This document shows, in pieces, positions 27,687-35,756 of a stretch of 64,000 bases of DNA; the stretch's first letter is position 1; the number at the start of each line of letters is the position of its first letter. The translations under genes and the position numbers were made by a program. The notes below the pieces were generated by a model, which was not told the DNA's origin, did not search any database, and was given only the letters and a program-made list of their open reading frames with translations. Origin of the DNA: a bacterium D16-56 (GTDB taxonomy: Bacteria; Bacillota; Clostridia; Lachnospirales; Lachnospiraceae); assembly GCA_003611875.1 (NCBI GenBank), contig RAYY01000021.1:27738-91737 (forward strand), given 5' to 3'.

Positions 27687-29499
27687 AAACAGCCTTGTAG
27701 ATCGGCTCCCCCTGATACCTGGCCATGGGCAGGGTGTCCCGGTCACTTTCCATCTGCCTCTGCCACCGCAGCAGCTCACTGTTGGCATGGTTCTGGATGC
27801 TTTTCTTCAAAAAAATCTTAAAGGATTCATCCATATAGCTGTGGTCTCTGCTTTCCATAATATAATAAATGCCGCTTTCATCCAGGGCGGAGAATACCCT
27901 TTCTCTCTGTTCTCCGGTCATAGGACAGTCATAGATAACCTGGCCTTCATATTCAATATAGCCGCCGGCACTGCAGATGAAGCCGTCAAAGCCGAATGGG
28001 AGAAGGGGGGACAAAAGACCGTAATTGCGGCCGGACAGGATATCTAAGGGCTCTTTAAGCCTCATTTCTATAGACTGATCTGTGAAATTTTGTACAAATA
28101 TATATTCACAATCCGCATCAGCCCGGCTGGATACCTCAATGCCGGATTCCAGAGGCTGTTCCTGATTGATTACATCCACGTTCAGCCCGTTTTTCCGCAG
28201 AGCCTCATAGGACTTTAAGACAGCTTCGTGGTAAAACAGTCCCCTGTTTCTGGGTCCCTGGGCGTTTTCCATTGCCCAGCGGTTTTCCATATCATATATC
28301 AGAGCAGCAGGTGCTATTACCTGGCTGTCCTGGATTTTGGACAATGCCTCAAGAGCTATTCCTGTTTCTGTCACCTCCCGGAAGACACGGGTATCCTCCC
28401 CTCCGTAATGATCAATCACTGCGCCGTGGAATTTTTCAAAGCCGCCCCGGCTCTGGCGTATCTGGAAAAACTGCACACTGCAGGCGCCGTGGGCGATGGC
28501 ATGAAGTGAGGATGTCATTAAAAGCCCCGGCCTTTTTAAGCAGCTGACTTCCTGCCAGTTTACGCCGGACGGGCTGGATTCCATCATAAGAAATGGCTTA
28601 TGCTTCATGGAACGCATCAGGTCATGCTGCATTCCCGTTTCATAGGCAGTGGGCAGATATTCCGGCTGGTGCCAGATGGGATAGCTGTCCCAGGAAACAT
28701 AATCAAGATGTTTTGCCAGTTCCGGGTAATTAAGACCTGTATAATCTTCCATAAAATTGGTAGTTACAGGCTGAAGAGCTCCTGCCATGCGGAGGGAGCG
28801 GACCTCATGCAGGAGAAAGTCTGCTGTCTGTGTTGTGACGAAACGCTTCCAGTCAAGATTCAAACCGTGAAGCCCTTCCTCTCCCAGGGAAGAAGGGCTT
28901 TCCACCTGACAAAAGGAATCGTAGGTATGACTCCAGAAGGAAGTCCACCATGCATGGTTCAAGGCATCTGTTGTCTGGTATTTATTTTTCAGCCAGCTGC
29001 GGAATGCCTTCTGGCACAGGGGACAGTGACATTCTCCATCGTATTCATTGGAAATATGCCACATAATAACTGCCGGGTGTTCCCGAAAGGCTTCTGCCAG
29101 CTTTTGATTGATCGTTCCTACCTTCTGTCGGTATACCGGGGAGGTGTAGCAATGATTGTGCCGTTCTCCGTACCGATACCTTATCCGGTCTTCCCTCATT
29201 CTGAGAACCTCCGGATATTTTTGTGAAAGCCACCGGGGACGTGAGCCGGAGGGGGTTGCAAGGATGATATGAATGCCGTTGTCATACAGACGGTCTGCCA
29301 TGTCCTTCAGCCACTGAAAATGAAAGACTCCCTCCTGTGGTTCCAGCGCAGACCAAGAAAAGACCCCTAAGGTGACTGTATTGATTCGGGCCTTTTTCAT
29401 CAGCTCCATATCCTGGCGCAGGATGTCAGGGCGATCCAGCCACTGCTCGGGATTGTAATCTCCGCCATAGATGAATTTGCCAAAAATATTCTTTTTCAT
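27574..29499 (-). pseudogene. Chimeric frame: GH42 beta-galactosidase with deletion fused to HAD fragment
   Basis: The first ~385 residues are a good GH42 catalytic barrel: IYGGDYNPEQW start, acid/base Glu in WHISNEYDGECHCPLC, nucleophile Glu in LMMESSPSGVNW. Then DVINQEQPLE runs straight into the terminal domain GIEVSSRADADCEY, so the middle (trimerisation) domain, about 180 residues, is missing. At about base 28018 the frame passes into a Cof-type HAD hydrolase segment (FGFDGFICSAGGYIEYEG). It ends in sequence antisense to scrA. The frame stays open through both joints. ATG 29499 has the RBS GGAAAGGA. The product is probably inactive or altered. Confidence 0.72.
27663..28018 (-). pseudogene. 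Internal fragment of a Cof-type HAD-IIB phosphatase
   Basis: This is the HAD part of the chimeric frame. It holds PFGFDGFICSAGGYIEYEGQ, then a cap-like region with SGIYYIMESRD and MARYQGEPIYKAVFMSPG. The N-terminal DxDGT motif and the C-terminal GDxxND motif of HAD enzymes are both missing, so only the centre of the gene survives, fused in frame to GH42 on one side and abutting the scrA remnant on the other. Confidence 0.65.
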
Positions 29500-29598
29500 A
29501 CGTATCCTTTCCTTGAAGACACAAAATGTGTTATCTGATTGCTTTGAGTATAAGGCTTTTTGAGGCGGCAAACAAGAATCAGAAGGGGAGAAAGCGTT

Positions 29599-29628
29599 CT
29601 TATTTCTGCACAGCCGTCAGGCAAAAAA
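29599..29628. repeat. Copy 2 of the shared upstream motif
   Basis: Same motif as at 25307-25336. It lies between the GH42 chimera start and the SDR promoter. Confidence 0.45.
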
Positions 29629-29659
29629 GTGAGAAAATATAAAAATGCACAAAAAAATA

Positions 29660-29688
29660 TTGACAAAACCGTTTTCATAAGATAATAT
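29660..29688 (+). promoter_or_regulatory. Sigma-A promoter of the SDR/regulator unit
   Basis: TTGACA at 29660-29665, 17 bases, TAATAT at 29683-29688. An operator-like site fills the spacer and another follows downstream. Confidence 0.8.
29664..29677. promoter_or_regulatory. LacI-family/cre-type operator 1
   Basis: CAAAACCGTTTTCA, 12 of 14 bases as in the perfect site at 31761. It overlaps the -35 and spacer of the SDR promoter, a position for repression. Confidence 0.6.
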
Positions 29689-29701
29689 ATATAACATAAT
29701 A

Positions 29702-29715
29702 TGAAAACGGTTTCT
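29702..29715. promoter_or_regulatory. LacI-family/cre-type operator 2
   Basis: TGAAAACGGTTTCT, 13 of 14 to the cre consensus TGWAANCGNTNWCA. It lies 38 bases from operator 1 and downstream of the -10 element. Confidence 0.65.
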
Positions 29716-29744
29716 TGCGAAACCTGAAACTATAGAAAGGAGAG

Positions 29745-30533
29745 ATGCTTTTGCCGTCACAAAATATTAAAAAAACAGCCTTTGTTACAGGCGGGAGCCG
29801 GGGGATTGGACTTGCTGTGGCACGGGAGCTGGGGCAGGCCGGATATCGGCTGGCGATTCTGGCTACCAGGCCAGAAAATTTTTATCCGGAATCCATGAAG
29901 TATCTTCAGGAGGCAGAGGTAACATATCATTGGTTTTCCGGAGACATAGGAAGCTCAGAGGATCGCAGAAGAATTGTCAGGGAGGTGGCCGAGAGCTTAG
30001 GAGAGATCCACGTATTGGTGAATAATGCCGGAGTAGCGCCTAAGATCCGGGCAGATTTGCTGGATATGACTGAGGAAAGCTATGACTATGTTATGGATAT
30101 CAACACCAAAGGCAATATGTTTATGACTCAGCTGGTGGCGAACCAGATGTGCAGGCAGCCGGTCTATGGCAGTAAGAGAGGGACGATTATCAATATATCC
30201 TCTTGCTCCAGTGAGGTTTCTTCTGTCAACCGGGGAGAATACTGTATCTCAAAGGCAGGGATTTCCATGCTTACCAAACTGTATGCAGATCGGCTGGCCT
30301 CTGAAAGAATTTATGTATACGAGATACGGCCAGGGGTGATTCGGACCGATATGACAGCCGCAGTGGAGGAAAAGTATGAGAAGCTGATTCAGCAAGGGGT
30401 GTTTCCCATTGCCCGGTGGGGATTGCCGGAGGATGTGGCGAAAGCAGTCAGAGCCTTCTGTTCAGATGATTTTTGCTATACCACAGGCAGTGCCATTGAT
30501 GTGGACGGGGGATTTCACATCCGCCGCCTGTAG
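29745..30533 (+). CDS. Short-chain dehydrogenase/reductase (FabG-like)
   Basis: 262-residue classical SDR. The cofactor motif TGGSRGIGLAVA is at residue 14, NNAG at about residue 92, and the catalytic Ser/Tyr/Lys sit in ISSCSSEV and YCISKAG. The C-terminus GSAIDVDGGFHI is typical. It oxidises or reduces a hydroxyl/keto group with NAD(P). It is transcribed from a promoter bracketed by operators and lies 122 bases before the LacI-type regulator. The context suggests a substrate shared with the downstream shikimate-dehydrogenase-like enzyme rather than fatty acid synthesis. Confidence 0.9.
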   Translation: MLLPSQNIKKTAFVTGGSRGIGLAVARELGQAGYRLAILATRPENFYPESMKYLQEAEVTYHWFSGDIGSSEDRRRIVREVAESLGEIHVLVNNAGVAPKIRADLLDMTEESYDYVMDINTKGNMFMTQLVANQMCRQPVYGSKRGTIINISSCSSEVSSVNRGEYCISKAGISMLTKLYADRLASERIYVYEIRPGVIRTDMTAAVEEKYEKLIQQGVFPIARWGLPEDVAKAVRAFCSDDFCYTTGSAIDVDGGFHIRRL

Positions 30534-30574
30534 AGAGGAAAAAGAACCTTTGAAAATCTGTGGAAAAAATGCCA

Positions 30575-30588
30575 TGAAAATGTTATCA
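30575..30588. promoter_or_regulatory. LacI-family/cre-type operator 3 before the regulator gene
   Basis: TGAAAATGTTATCA, 13 of 14 to the cre consensus. A possible promoter (TGGAAA at 30561, TATCAT at 30584) overlaps it, which would give autoregulation. Confidence 0.5.
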
Positions 30589-30655
30589 TGAAAGAAACGC
30601 AGCTTGAGAAGATACCGGGCGGCTGCGAAATGTTATTAAAGGAGATTGGATTGTG

Positions 30656-31663
30656 ATGGCAGGCATTCGTGATGTGGCAAAGAGAGCAGGGGTTTCTCCC
30701 AGTACCGTATCAAGAGTATTTTCAGGAGCGGCATTTGTAGAGCAGGAGACAAAGGAAAAAGTGATCTGTGCTGCCAGAGAATTAAAATATAAACCCAATC
30801 TTGCAGCCAGAAGTCTTAAGAAAGGCAGCAGCAAATTGATCGGGCTGATTATTCCGGATATTATGAATCCGTATTATCCGGAGGTCGTAAAATATCTGGA
30901 AGCCGGCGCGGCTAAGTTTGGATATGCTTTGATTCTCTGCGATGCGTTAGGAGATATTGAAAAAGAAAAAGAATATTTTAAAATGCTGCAGTATTTGTTT
31001 GTAGACGGGATTTTTTATATCGCGTCTACGGATAATATCGAACATATCCGCCCTTATGCGGGAAGTATTCCCATGGTGGTGATAAATCGTAACTTTGATT
31101 TGAATGCTCCCTGTATTAATCTTGATAATGTTGACGGCGCCTGTCAGGCTATGAGCCATTTGCTGGAAAACGGACACAGAAGACTTGCCGTGTTTGTCAA
31201 TGGCAAGGAAAGCCAGTACAATCAAGAGCGCATGGAGGGTTGTTTCAAGGCGTGTGCCGATTATGGAATTGCCAGGCGGGAGCTGACGATCATTCAGGAT
31301 GTGGCTTCGGATGATATTGCTTACCAGAAAACCTGGGAATTAATGAGAAGGCCGGATCGGCCTACAGGGATTTTTATGTTTAATGACTTTATGGCCTACG
31401 GCGTTTATAAAGGAATTACAAAAAATGGCCTGAAGGTTCCGAATGATGTGTCCATTGTGGGGTTTGATGATATTCCCCAGGCAAAATATTTAGATCCGGC
31501 GCTGACTACTTTGCGTCACTCTCTTTTGGATAACGCAGACCAGATTTTTGAGTGTTTGAGAAAGCAGATAGAAAGCGGTGCTTGTGCCCCTTACAGTTAT
31601 ACCAGCAACAAGGGGAGGATGATTTTTCGGGAATCGGTCCGGGATATTCGAAACAAGCCGTAA
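30656..31663 (+). CDS. LacI/GalR-family transcriptional regulator
   Basis: 335 residues. The N-terminal helix-turn-helix IRDVAKRAGVSPSTVSRVFSG and hinge helix YKPNLAARSLKKGSS are complete. The periplasmic-binding-like effector domain includes GLIIPDIMNPYYPEV and FNDFMAYGVYKGI, and it ends with ALTTLRHS. It is a cytosolic DNA-binding protein. Four palindromes of the LacI/CcpA type lie at the locus, making it the likely local regulator of the SDR and TRAP/flavoprotein genes. ATG 30656 follows AAAGGAGATTGG; GTG 30653 is possible. Confidence 0.94.
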   Translation: MAGIRDVAKRAGVSPSTVSRVFSGAAFVEQETKEKVICAARELKYKPNLAARSLKKGSSKLIGLIIPDIMNPYYPEVVKYLEAGAAKFGYALILCDALGDIEKEKEYFKMLQYLFVDGIFYIASTDNIEHIRPYAGSIPMVVINRNFDLNAPCINLDNVDGACQAMSHLLENGHRRLAVFVNGKESQYNQERMEGCFKACADYGIARRELTIIQDVASDDIAYQKTWELMRRPDRPTGIFMFNDFMAYGVYKGITKNGLKVPNDVSIVGFDDIPQAKYLDPALTTLRHSLLDNADQIFECLRKQIESGACAPYSYTSNKGRMIFRESVRDIRNKP

Positions 31664-31760
31664 AATAAACCGTAAAAATCATGAAATATTTTAAGGCAGC
31701 GTACCTGGTGGGAAGCAGGAGGTTTTTGAAAAATCTAAAAAGAAGAATGTATGTGCATTA

Positions 31761-31774
31761 TGAAACCGTTTTCA
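31761..31774. promoter_or_regulatory. LacI-family/cre-type operator 4, perfect cre match
   Basis: TGAAACCGTTTTCA matches TGWAANCGNTNWCA at every position. It lies 136 bases before the aroE-like gene, just downstream of a possible promoter (TTGAAA at 31726, TATGTG at 31750). Confidence 0.65.
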
Positions 31775-31909
31775 ATAGAAAATAGGGACAGAAATGCGGA
31801 AGCACGTAGATCTGGTCGGTTATAATCACGAGCATGGTTTTTCTGCCAAATGATGGAGAACAATAAATCCTTTGGATTACGGGTATCTGTATAGGGAAGG
31901 AGGTCATTT

Positions 31910-32824
31910 ATGGAAGCCCAACTGGTAAATGCCAGAACAAAAATTTATGCCATTTTAGGCGATCCGATTTCTCATTCCATGTCGCCGGTTATTATGAATG
32001 CTTCATTCCGCCGGTTTGGTATGGATTGTGTGTTCTTGGCGCTGAAATGCGGAAAAAAGGATGCGGACTGTGTAATGAAAGCCCTGCGCTGTGTGGACTT
32101 GGCAGGGTATGTCTTTACCATGCCCATGAAGGAAGCAGTAGGTGAATATTTAGATGAATGGAAGGATGAGGCACTGCTCACCGGGGCCGTGAACTGTGTG
32201 CTGAACAAGGATGGATACTTGACGGGATATAATACAGACAGTATGGGATTCTGGACTGCAGTCAGAGAAAAATGCGATCCAAAAAGAACTATCCGGAAGG
32301 TCTTTGTTATGGGGATGGGTGGATTTGCCAAGGCAGCGGCAGCACAGGCAGCCTTGCAGGGCGTATCGGAGATCGTGGTGGCAAATCGTCTTTGGGAAAC
32401 AGTATTTGTGAAAGGGTTTGAGGAATTTGTAAAGCGTCTTAGGGTGTGCTGTCCCCAGGTAAATGTACAGATTCTTGACTGGAATGTCAGGAGCTGGGAA
32501 GCAGCGCTTTCTGACGCGGATGTGGTGGTCAATGCCACCTCCAACGGATTGAACGGCAAGGGGGATCTGAGGGAGATCTTTCCTTATGAGGCAGCGGCAG
32601 AGCAGGCCATTTTCTTTGATGCCATTTACAGTCCGCTGAAAACAGATTATCTTTCGGAGGCAGAGGCGCGGGGGCACAAGATTGTAAACGGACTGGACCT
32701 GCTGGCTCATCAGGGAACCTGTTCCTTTAAAATCTGGACCGGGATGACCGTCAGTCCGGATGTGATGCGCAGGGATGCGTTAGAATTTATGAAACACAAT
32801 GAAAGGATGAACGGGAAACCATGA
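31910..32824 (+). CDS. Shikimate/quinate dehydrogenase family protein
   Basis: 304 residues. Substrate-site motif GDPISHSMSP, then TMPMKEAV carrying the catalytic Lys (normally PHK; here Met replaces His), NTDSMGF with the catalytic Asp, and the NAD(P) loop GMGGFAKAAA. GLDLLAHQG near the C-terminus is also typical. It oxidises or reduces the C3 hydroxyl of shikimate, quinate or a relative. Its place at the head of a TRAP transporter and flavoprotein run, under a cre-type operator, favours catabolism over aromatic amino acid synthesis. Strong RBS AAGGAGG. Confidence 0.87.
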   Translation: MEAQLVNARTKIYAILGDPISHSMSPVIMNASFRRFGMDCVFLALKCGKKDADCVMKALRCVDLAGYVFTMPMKEAVGEYLDEWKDEALLTGAVNCVLNKDGYLTGYNTDSMGFWTAVREKCDPKRTIRKVFVMGMGGFAKAAAAQAALQGVSEIVVANRLWETVFVKGFEEFVKRLRVCCPQVNVQILDWNVRSWEAALSDADVVVNATSNGLNGKGDLREIFPYEAAAEQAIFFDAIYSPLKTDYLSEAEARGHKIVNGLDLLAHQGTCSFKIWTGMTVSPDVMRRDALEFMKHNERMNGKP

Positions 32825-32893
32825 AATCCTTAAGCAGATAAAATAAAACAAATAAAATATGGCAGATAAAATAAAAAATCAGGAGGCAGCTTT

Positions 32894-33958
32894 ATGAAAA
32901 AAACATGGAGTATACTATTGACACTGGCAATGGGAATCAGCCTGGCAGGCTGTTCTTCAGCAGGAAGCGGCGCAAAGGAGACACCGGCTCCAGCCGCACA
33001 GGAAACAGCCATGTCTGCTCAGCCAGAGGCCCGGAAAGATAACCAAGGGGCAGAGTATGTTTTGAATCTGGGGGATGTGCTGGCAGAGGATCATCCCCAT
33101 TCCCAATCCTATTACTGGTTTGCAGACCGGGTAAAGGAGCTTACTGACGGAAAGGTGCAGGTCAATGTATTTGTCAATTCTGCATTGGGGAATCAGGCAG
33201 ACCTGATCGAAGGTCTGGGACTGGGAACGGTACAGATCGCCAAAAGCATGACCACAGGACTGTCAGTATACTGCCCGGAAATCCAGGTGTTTGATCTGCC
33301 CTATATGTTCACCAGCACGGATCAGTTTTTTCAGGTGATTGACGGAGAGATCGGAGAATATTTTGCCAATGATGTGCTGGGAAAACAGGATATGGTGGGA
33401 ATCGCTTATTTCTATGCAGGAAGCCGAAACATCTATTCCTCCAAGCCCATTCGTTCCCTGGCAGACGTAAAGGGAATGAAGCTGAGAGTTCCGGAATCAC
33501 CGATTTTTATGAGTCTCTGTGAATCCTTTGGATGCAGCGGCACACCCATGTCAGTGGGAGAGCTTTATACGGCCCTTCAGACCGGTGTAGTGGACGGGGC
33601 GGAAAATGCGCCGATTTTCTATTTCTCACAGAAGCATTATGAGGCGGCTCCTTATATTACTATGACAGAACATATTATGACACCGGATGTGGTAGTTATG
33701 AGCAAAAGCTATCTGGAATCCATGCCGCAGGAATACCAGGATAAGATCCGGCAGGCAGGAAAAGAAATGATGCAGTATGAGCGGGATTTGTGGTTTTCTC
33801 AGGAAGAGGATGCTGTGGAAAAGCTGAAGGAAGAAGGCGTGGAGGTAATAGAGGTAGATAAGACCGAGTTTAAGAATGCGGCGGAAAAGGTGTGGGAAAA
33901 CTATACGGATATTGTAGGTCAGGATATGATCGATAAGATCCAGGCACTGGCAAAATAA
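32894..33958 (+). CDS. dctP: TRAP transporter solute-binding lipoprotein (DctP family)
   Basis: 354 residues. The signal peptide ends in the lipobox LAGC (Cys 19), followed by an Ala/Glu/Pro linker. The DctP fold shows HPHSQSYYWFADRVKELTDG, FDLPYMF, the family Arg in MKLRVPESPIF that binds the substrate carboxylate, and GVVDGAENAP. It captures an organic acid outside the cell and delivers it to DctQM. The next two genes encode the membrane subunits. The substrate is not fixed by sequence but must carry a carboxylate. Confidence 0.93.
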   Translation: MKKTWSILLTLAMGISLAGCSSAGSGAKETPAPAAQETAMSAQPEARKDNQGAEYVLNLGDVLAEDHPHSQSYYWFADRVKELTDGKVQVNVFVNSALGNQADLIEGLGLGTVQIAKSMTTGLSVYCPEIQVFDLPYMFTSTDQFFQVIDGEIGEYFANDVLGKQDMVGIAYFYAGSRNIYSSKPIRSLADVKGMKLRVPESPIFMSLCESFGCSGTPMSVGELYTALQTGVVDGAENAPIFYFSQKHYEAAPYITMTEHIMTPDVVVMSKSYLESMPQEYQDKIRQAGKEMMQYERDLWFSQEEDAVEKLKEEGVEVIEVDKTEFKNAAEKVWENYTDIVGQDMIDKIQALAK

Positions 33959-34005
33959 ACAGCAAACCAAAGCTGCCGGCAGATTTTTGGGAAAGGATTG
34001 TACAG

Positions 34006-34470
34006 ATGAACAAATTTTTCAGAATATTGAGAAAAACAGAGACCATAATAACGGTGATTTCTATGATAGCCTTTACGATCGTCGGTTTTTTGCAGGTCTT
34101 TTTCCGGGTGTTTTTAAAAAGTCCTCTGGCATGGTCAGAGGAAGCCTGCCGCTATCTGTTTATCTGGTCCATGATGCTGGGAGCGATCTTAGTGGCGGCG
34201 GAAAACGGTCACTTTCGGGTGGATTTTCTGGTTTCAAAGCTGCCGGATCCTCTGCAGCGAATCACAACAGGCTTGTCCTGTTTGCTGATGGCGGTTTTTT
34301 CATTACTTATTATTTATTATGGCTATAAGCTGATGATGTCCAATACGACCAGGGTAAGTCCTGCTCTTGGGATTCGGATGATGTATATTTACCTGATATT
34401 TCCGATTAACGGGATTCTGGTTTTACTGCATCTGGCTGAGGGAATCGTAAAGGGCGGAAAGGAGAAGTAA
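34006..34470 (+). CDS. dctQ: TRAP transporter small permease (DctQ)
   Basis: 154 residues with four transmembrane helices and the DctQ signature LAWSEEACRYLFIWSMMLGA near residue 43. It forms the membrane complex with DctM, driven by an ion gradient. Two bases separate its stop from the dctM ATG. RBS GGGAAAGGA. Confidence 0.93.
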   Translation: MNKFFRILRKTETIITVISMIAFTIVGFLQVFFRVFLKSPLAWSEEACRYLFIWSMMLGAILVAAENGHFRVDFLVSKLPDPLQRITTGLSCLLMAVFSLLIIYYGYKLMMSNTTRVSPALGIRMMYIYLIFPINGILVLLHLAEGIVKGGKEK

Positions 34471-34472
34471 TT

Positions 34473-35744
34473 ATGGCGCTGGTATTTGTATTATTGCTGC
34501 TTATGCTGCTTTTGGGAGTGCCGATTGCATACGGAATCGGGCTGGCAGCTTCTTTTGGGCTTTTGACAGCAGCAGGGGTCAATCTGGCCGTGGTTCCTCA
34601 GAGGATGTTTACTATGCTGGACTCATTTTCCCTGTTGGCAATTCCCTTTTTTGTGCTTGCCGGCAATCTTATGGACCGGGGAGGTATCTCAAAAAAGCTG
34701 ATTCGCTTTGCATCCTGTATCGTAGGCCACATCCGGGGAGGACTGGGGATGGTGACGATTCTGGCCTGTATGCTTTTTGGAGCAATCTCCGGTTCCGGCT
34801 CGGCAGCCAGCGCAGCCATTGGCTCACTGACCATACCGGCGATGAAGAAAAAGGGCTATGACGGGGAATTTGCCGGCGCCATTACTGCGGTTTCCGGTCC
34901 GCTGGGAATTATCATACCACCCAGTGTGGTTATGGTGATTTATGCCACCACTGCCAATGTGTCTGTGGGACAAATGTTTCTGGCAGGATATATTCCTGGT
35001 ATTCTTCTGGGACTTGGAATGATGATTTCCGTTTACTGTATTGCACTGAAAAGGCATTATCCGGCAGAAAGCAGGGCCAGTATTCAGGAGTTTCTGATCT
35101 CCCTGAAGGAAGCAATATGGGCGCTATTGATGATCGTCATTATTATGGGAGGTATTTTCGGAGGATTTTTTACCGCTACGGAAGCTGCCTGTGTAGCAGT
35201 ATTTTATGCATTACTGGTAGGGCTTTTTATTTATAAGGAGCTGAAGCCGTCGGATCTGGGGAGAATATTTGAGGACAGTGCAAAGACCTCAGCAGGAATT
35301 ATGTTCTGCGTGGCGACCACCAATATTTTGGCCTGGCTGATGACAAATCAGCAGATTCCCATGAAGGTGGCGGCTGTACTGGGTTCCTCCATTAACAGCA
35401 AGATCCTGATGCTGATTATGGTAAACGTGATTTTTCTGATTCTGGGAACATTTTTGGACTCGACACCGGCCATTATTCTGGCAGTTCCCATCCTGCTTCC
35501 GCTGGTGCAGCAATATGGGGTGGATCCGGTACATTTTGGGATTATCACAACGGTAAATCTGGCAATTGGTATGAGCACACCGCCGGTGGGGATCACCCTG
35601 TTTGTATCATCCAGCATATCAGAGACGCCTCTGACTACAATGGTAAGGTTTATGTTGCCCATATGGGCAGTCATGGTTGGGATTTTGCTGGTGATTACGT
35701 ACATTCCGCAGATATCCATGCTGCTGCCAGCAATCTTTGGTTAG
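34473..35744 (+). CDS. dctM: TRAP transporter large permease (DctM)
   Basis: 423 residues with about 12 transmembrane segments. DctM motifs include LLAIPFFVLAGNLMDRGG, GAISGSGSAASAAIG, GIIIPPSVVMVIY and NLAIGMSTPPVGITLFV. It is the ion-coupled translocator of the TRAP system. The following flavoprotein gene starts 12 bases after its stop, with the RBS overlapping it. Confidence 0.95.
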   Translation: MALVFVLLLLMLLLGVPIAYGIGLAASFGLLTAAGVNLAVVPQRMFTMLDSFSLLAIPFFVLAGNLMDRGGISKKLIRFASCIVGHIRGGLGMVTILACMLFGAISGSGSAASAAIGSLTIPAMKKKGYDGEFAGAITAVSGPLGIIIPPSVVMVIYATTANVSVGQMFLAGYIPGILLGLGMMISVYCIALKRHYPAESRASIQEFLISLKEAIWALLMIVIIMGGIFGGFFTATEAACVAVFYALLVGLFIYKELKPSDLGRIFEDSAKTSAGIMFCVATTNILAWLMTNQQIPMKVAAVLGSSINSKILMLIMVNVIFLILGTFLDSTPAIILAVPILLPLVQQYGVDPVHFGIITTVNLAIGMSTPPVGITLFVSSSISETPLTTMVRFMLPIWAVMVGILLVITYIPQISMLLPAIFG

Positions 35745-35756
35745 AGGAGGGGTTGT

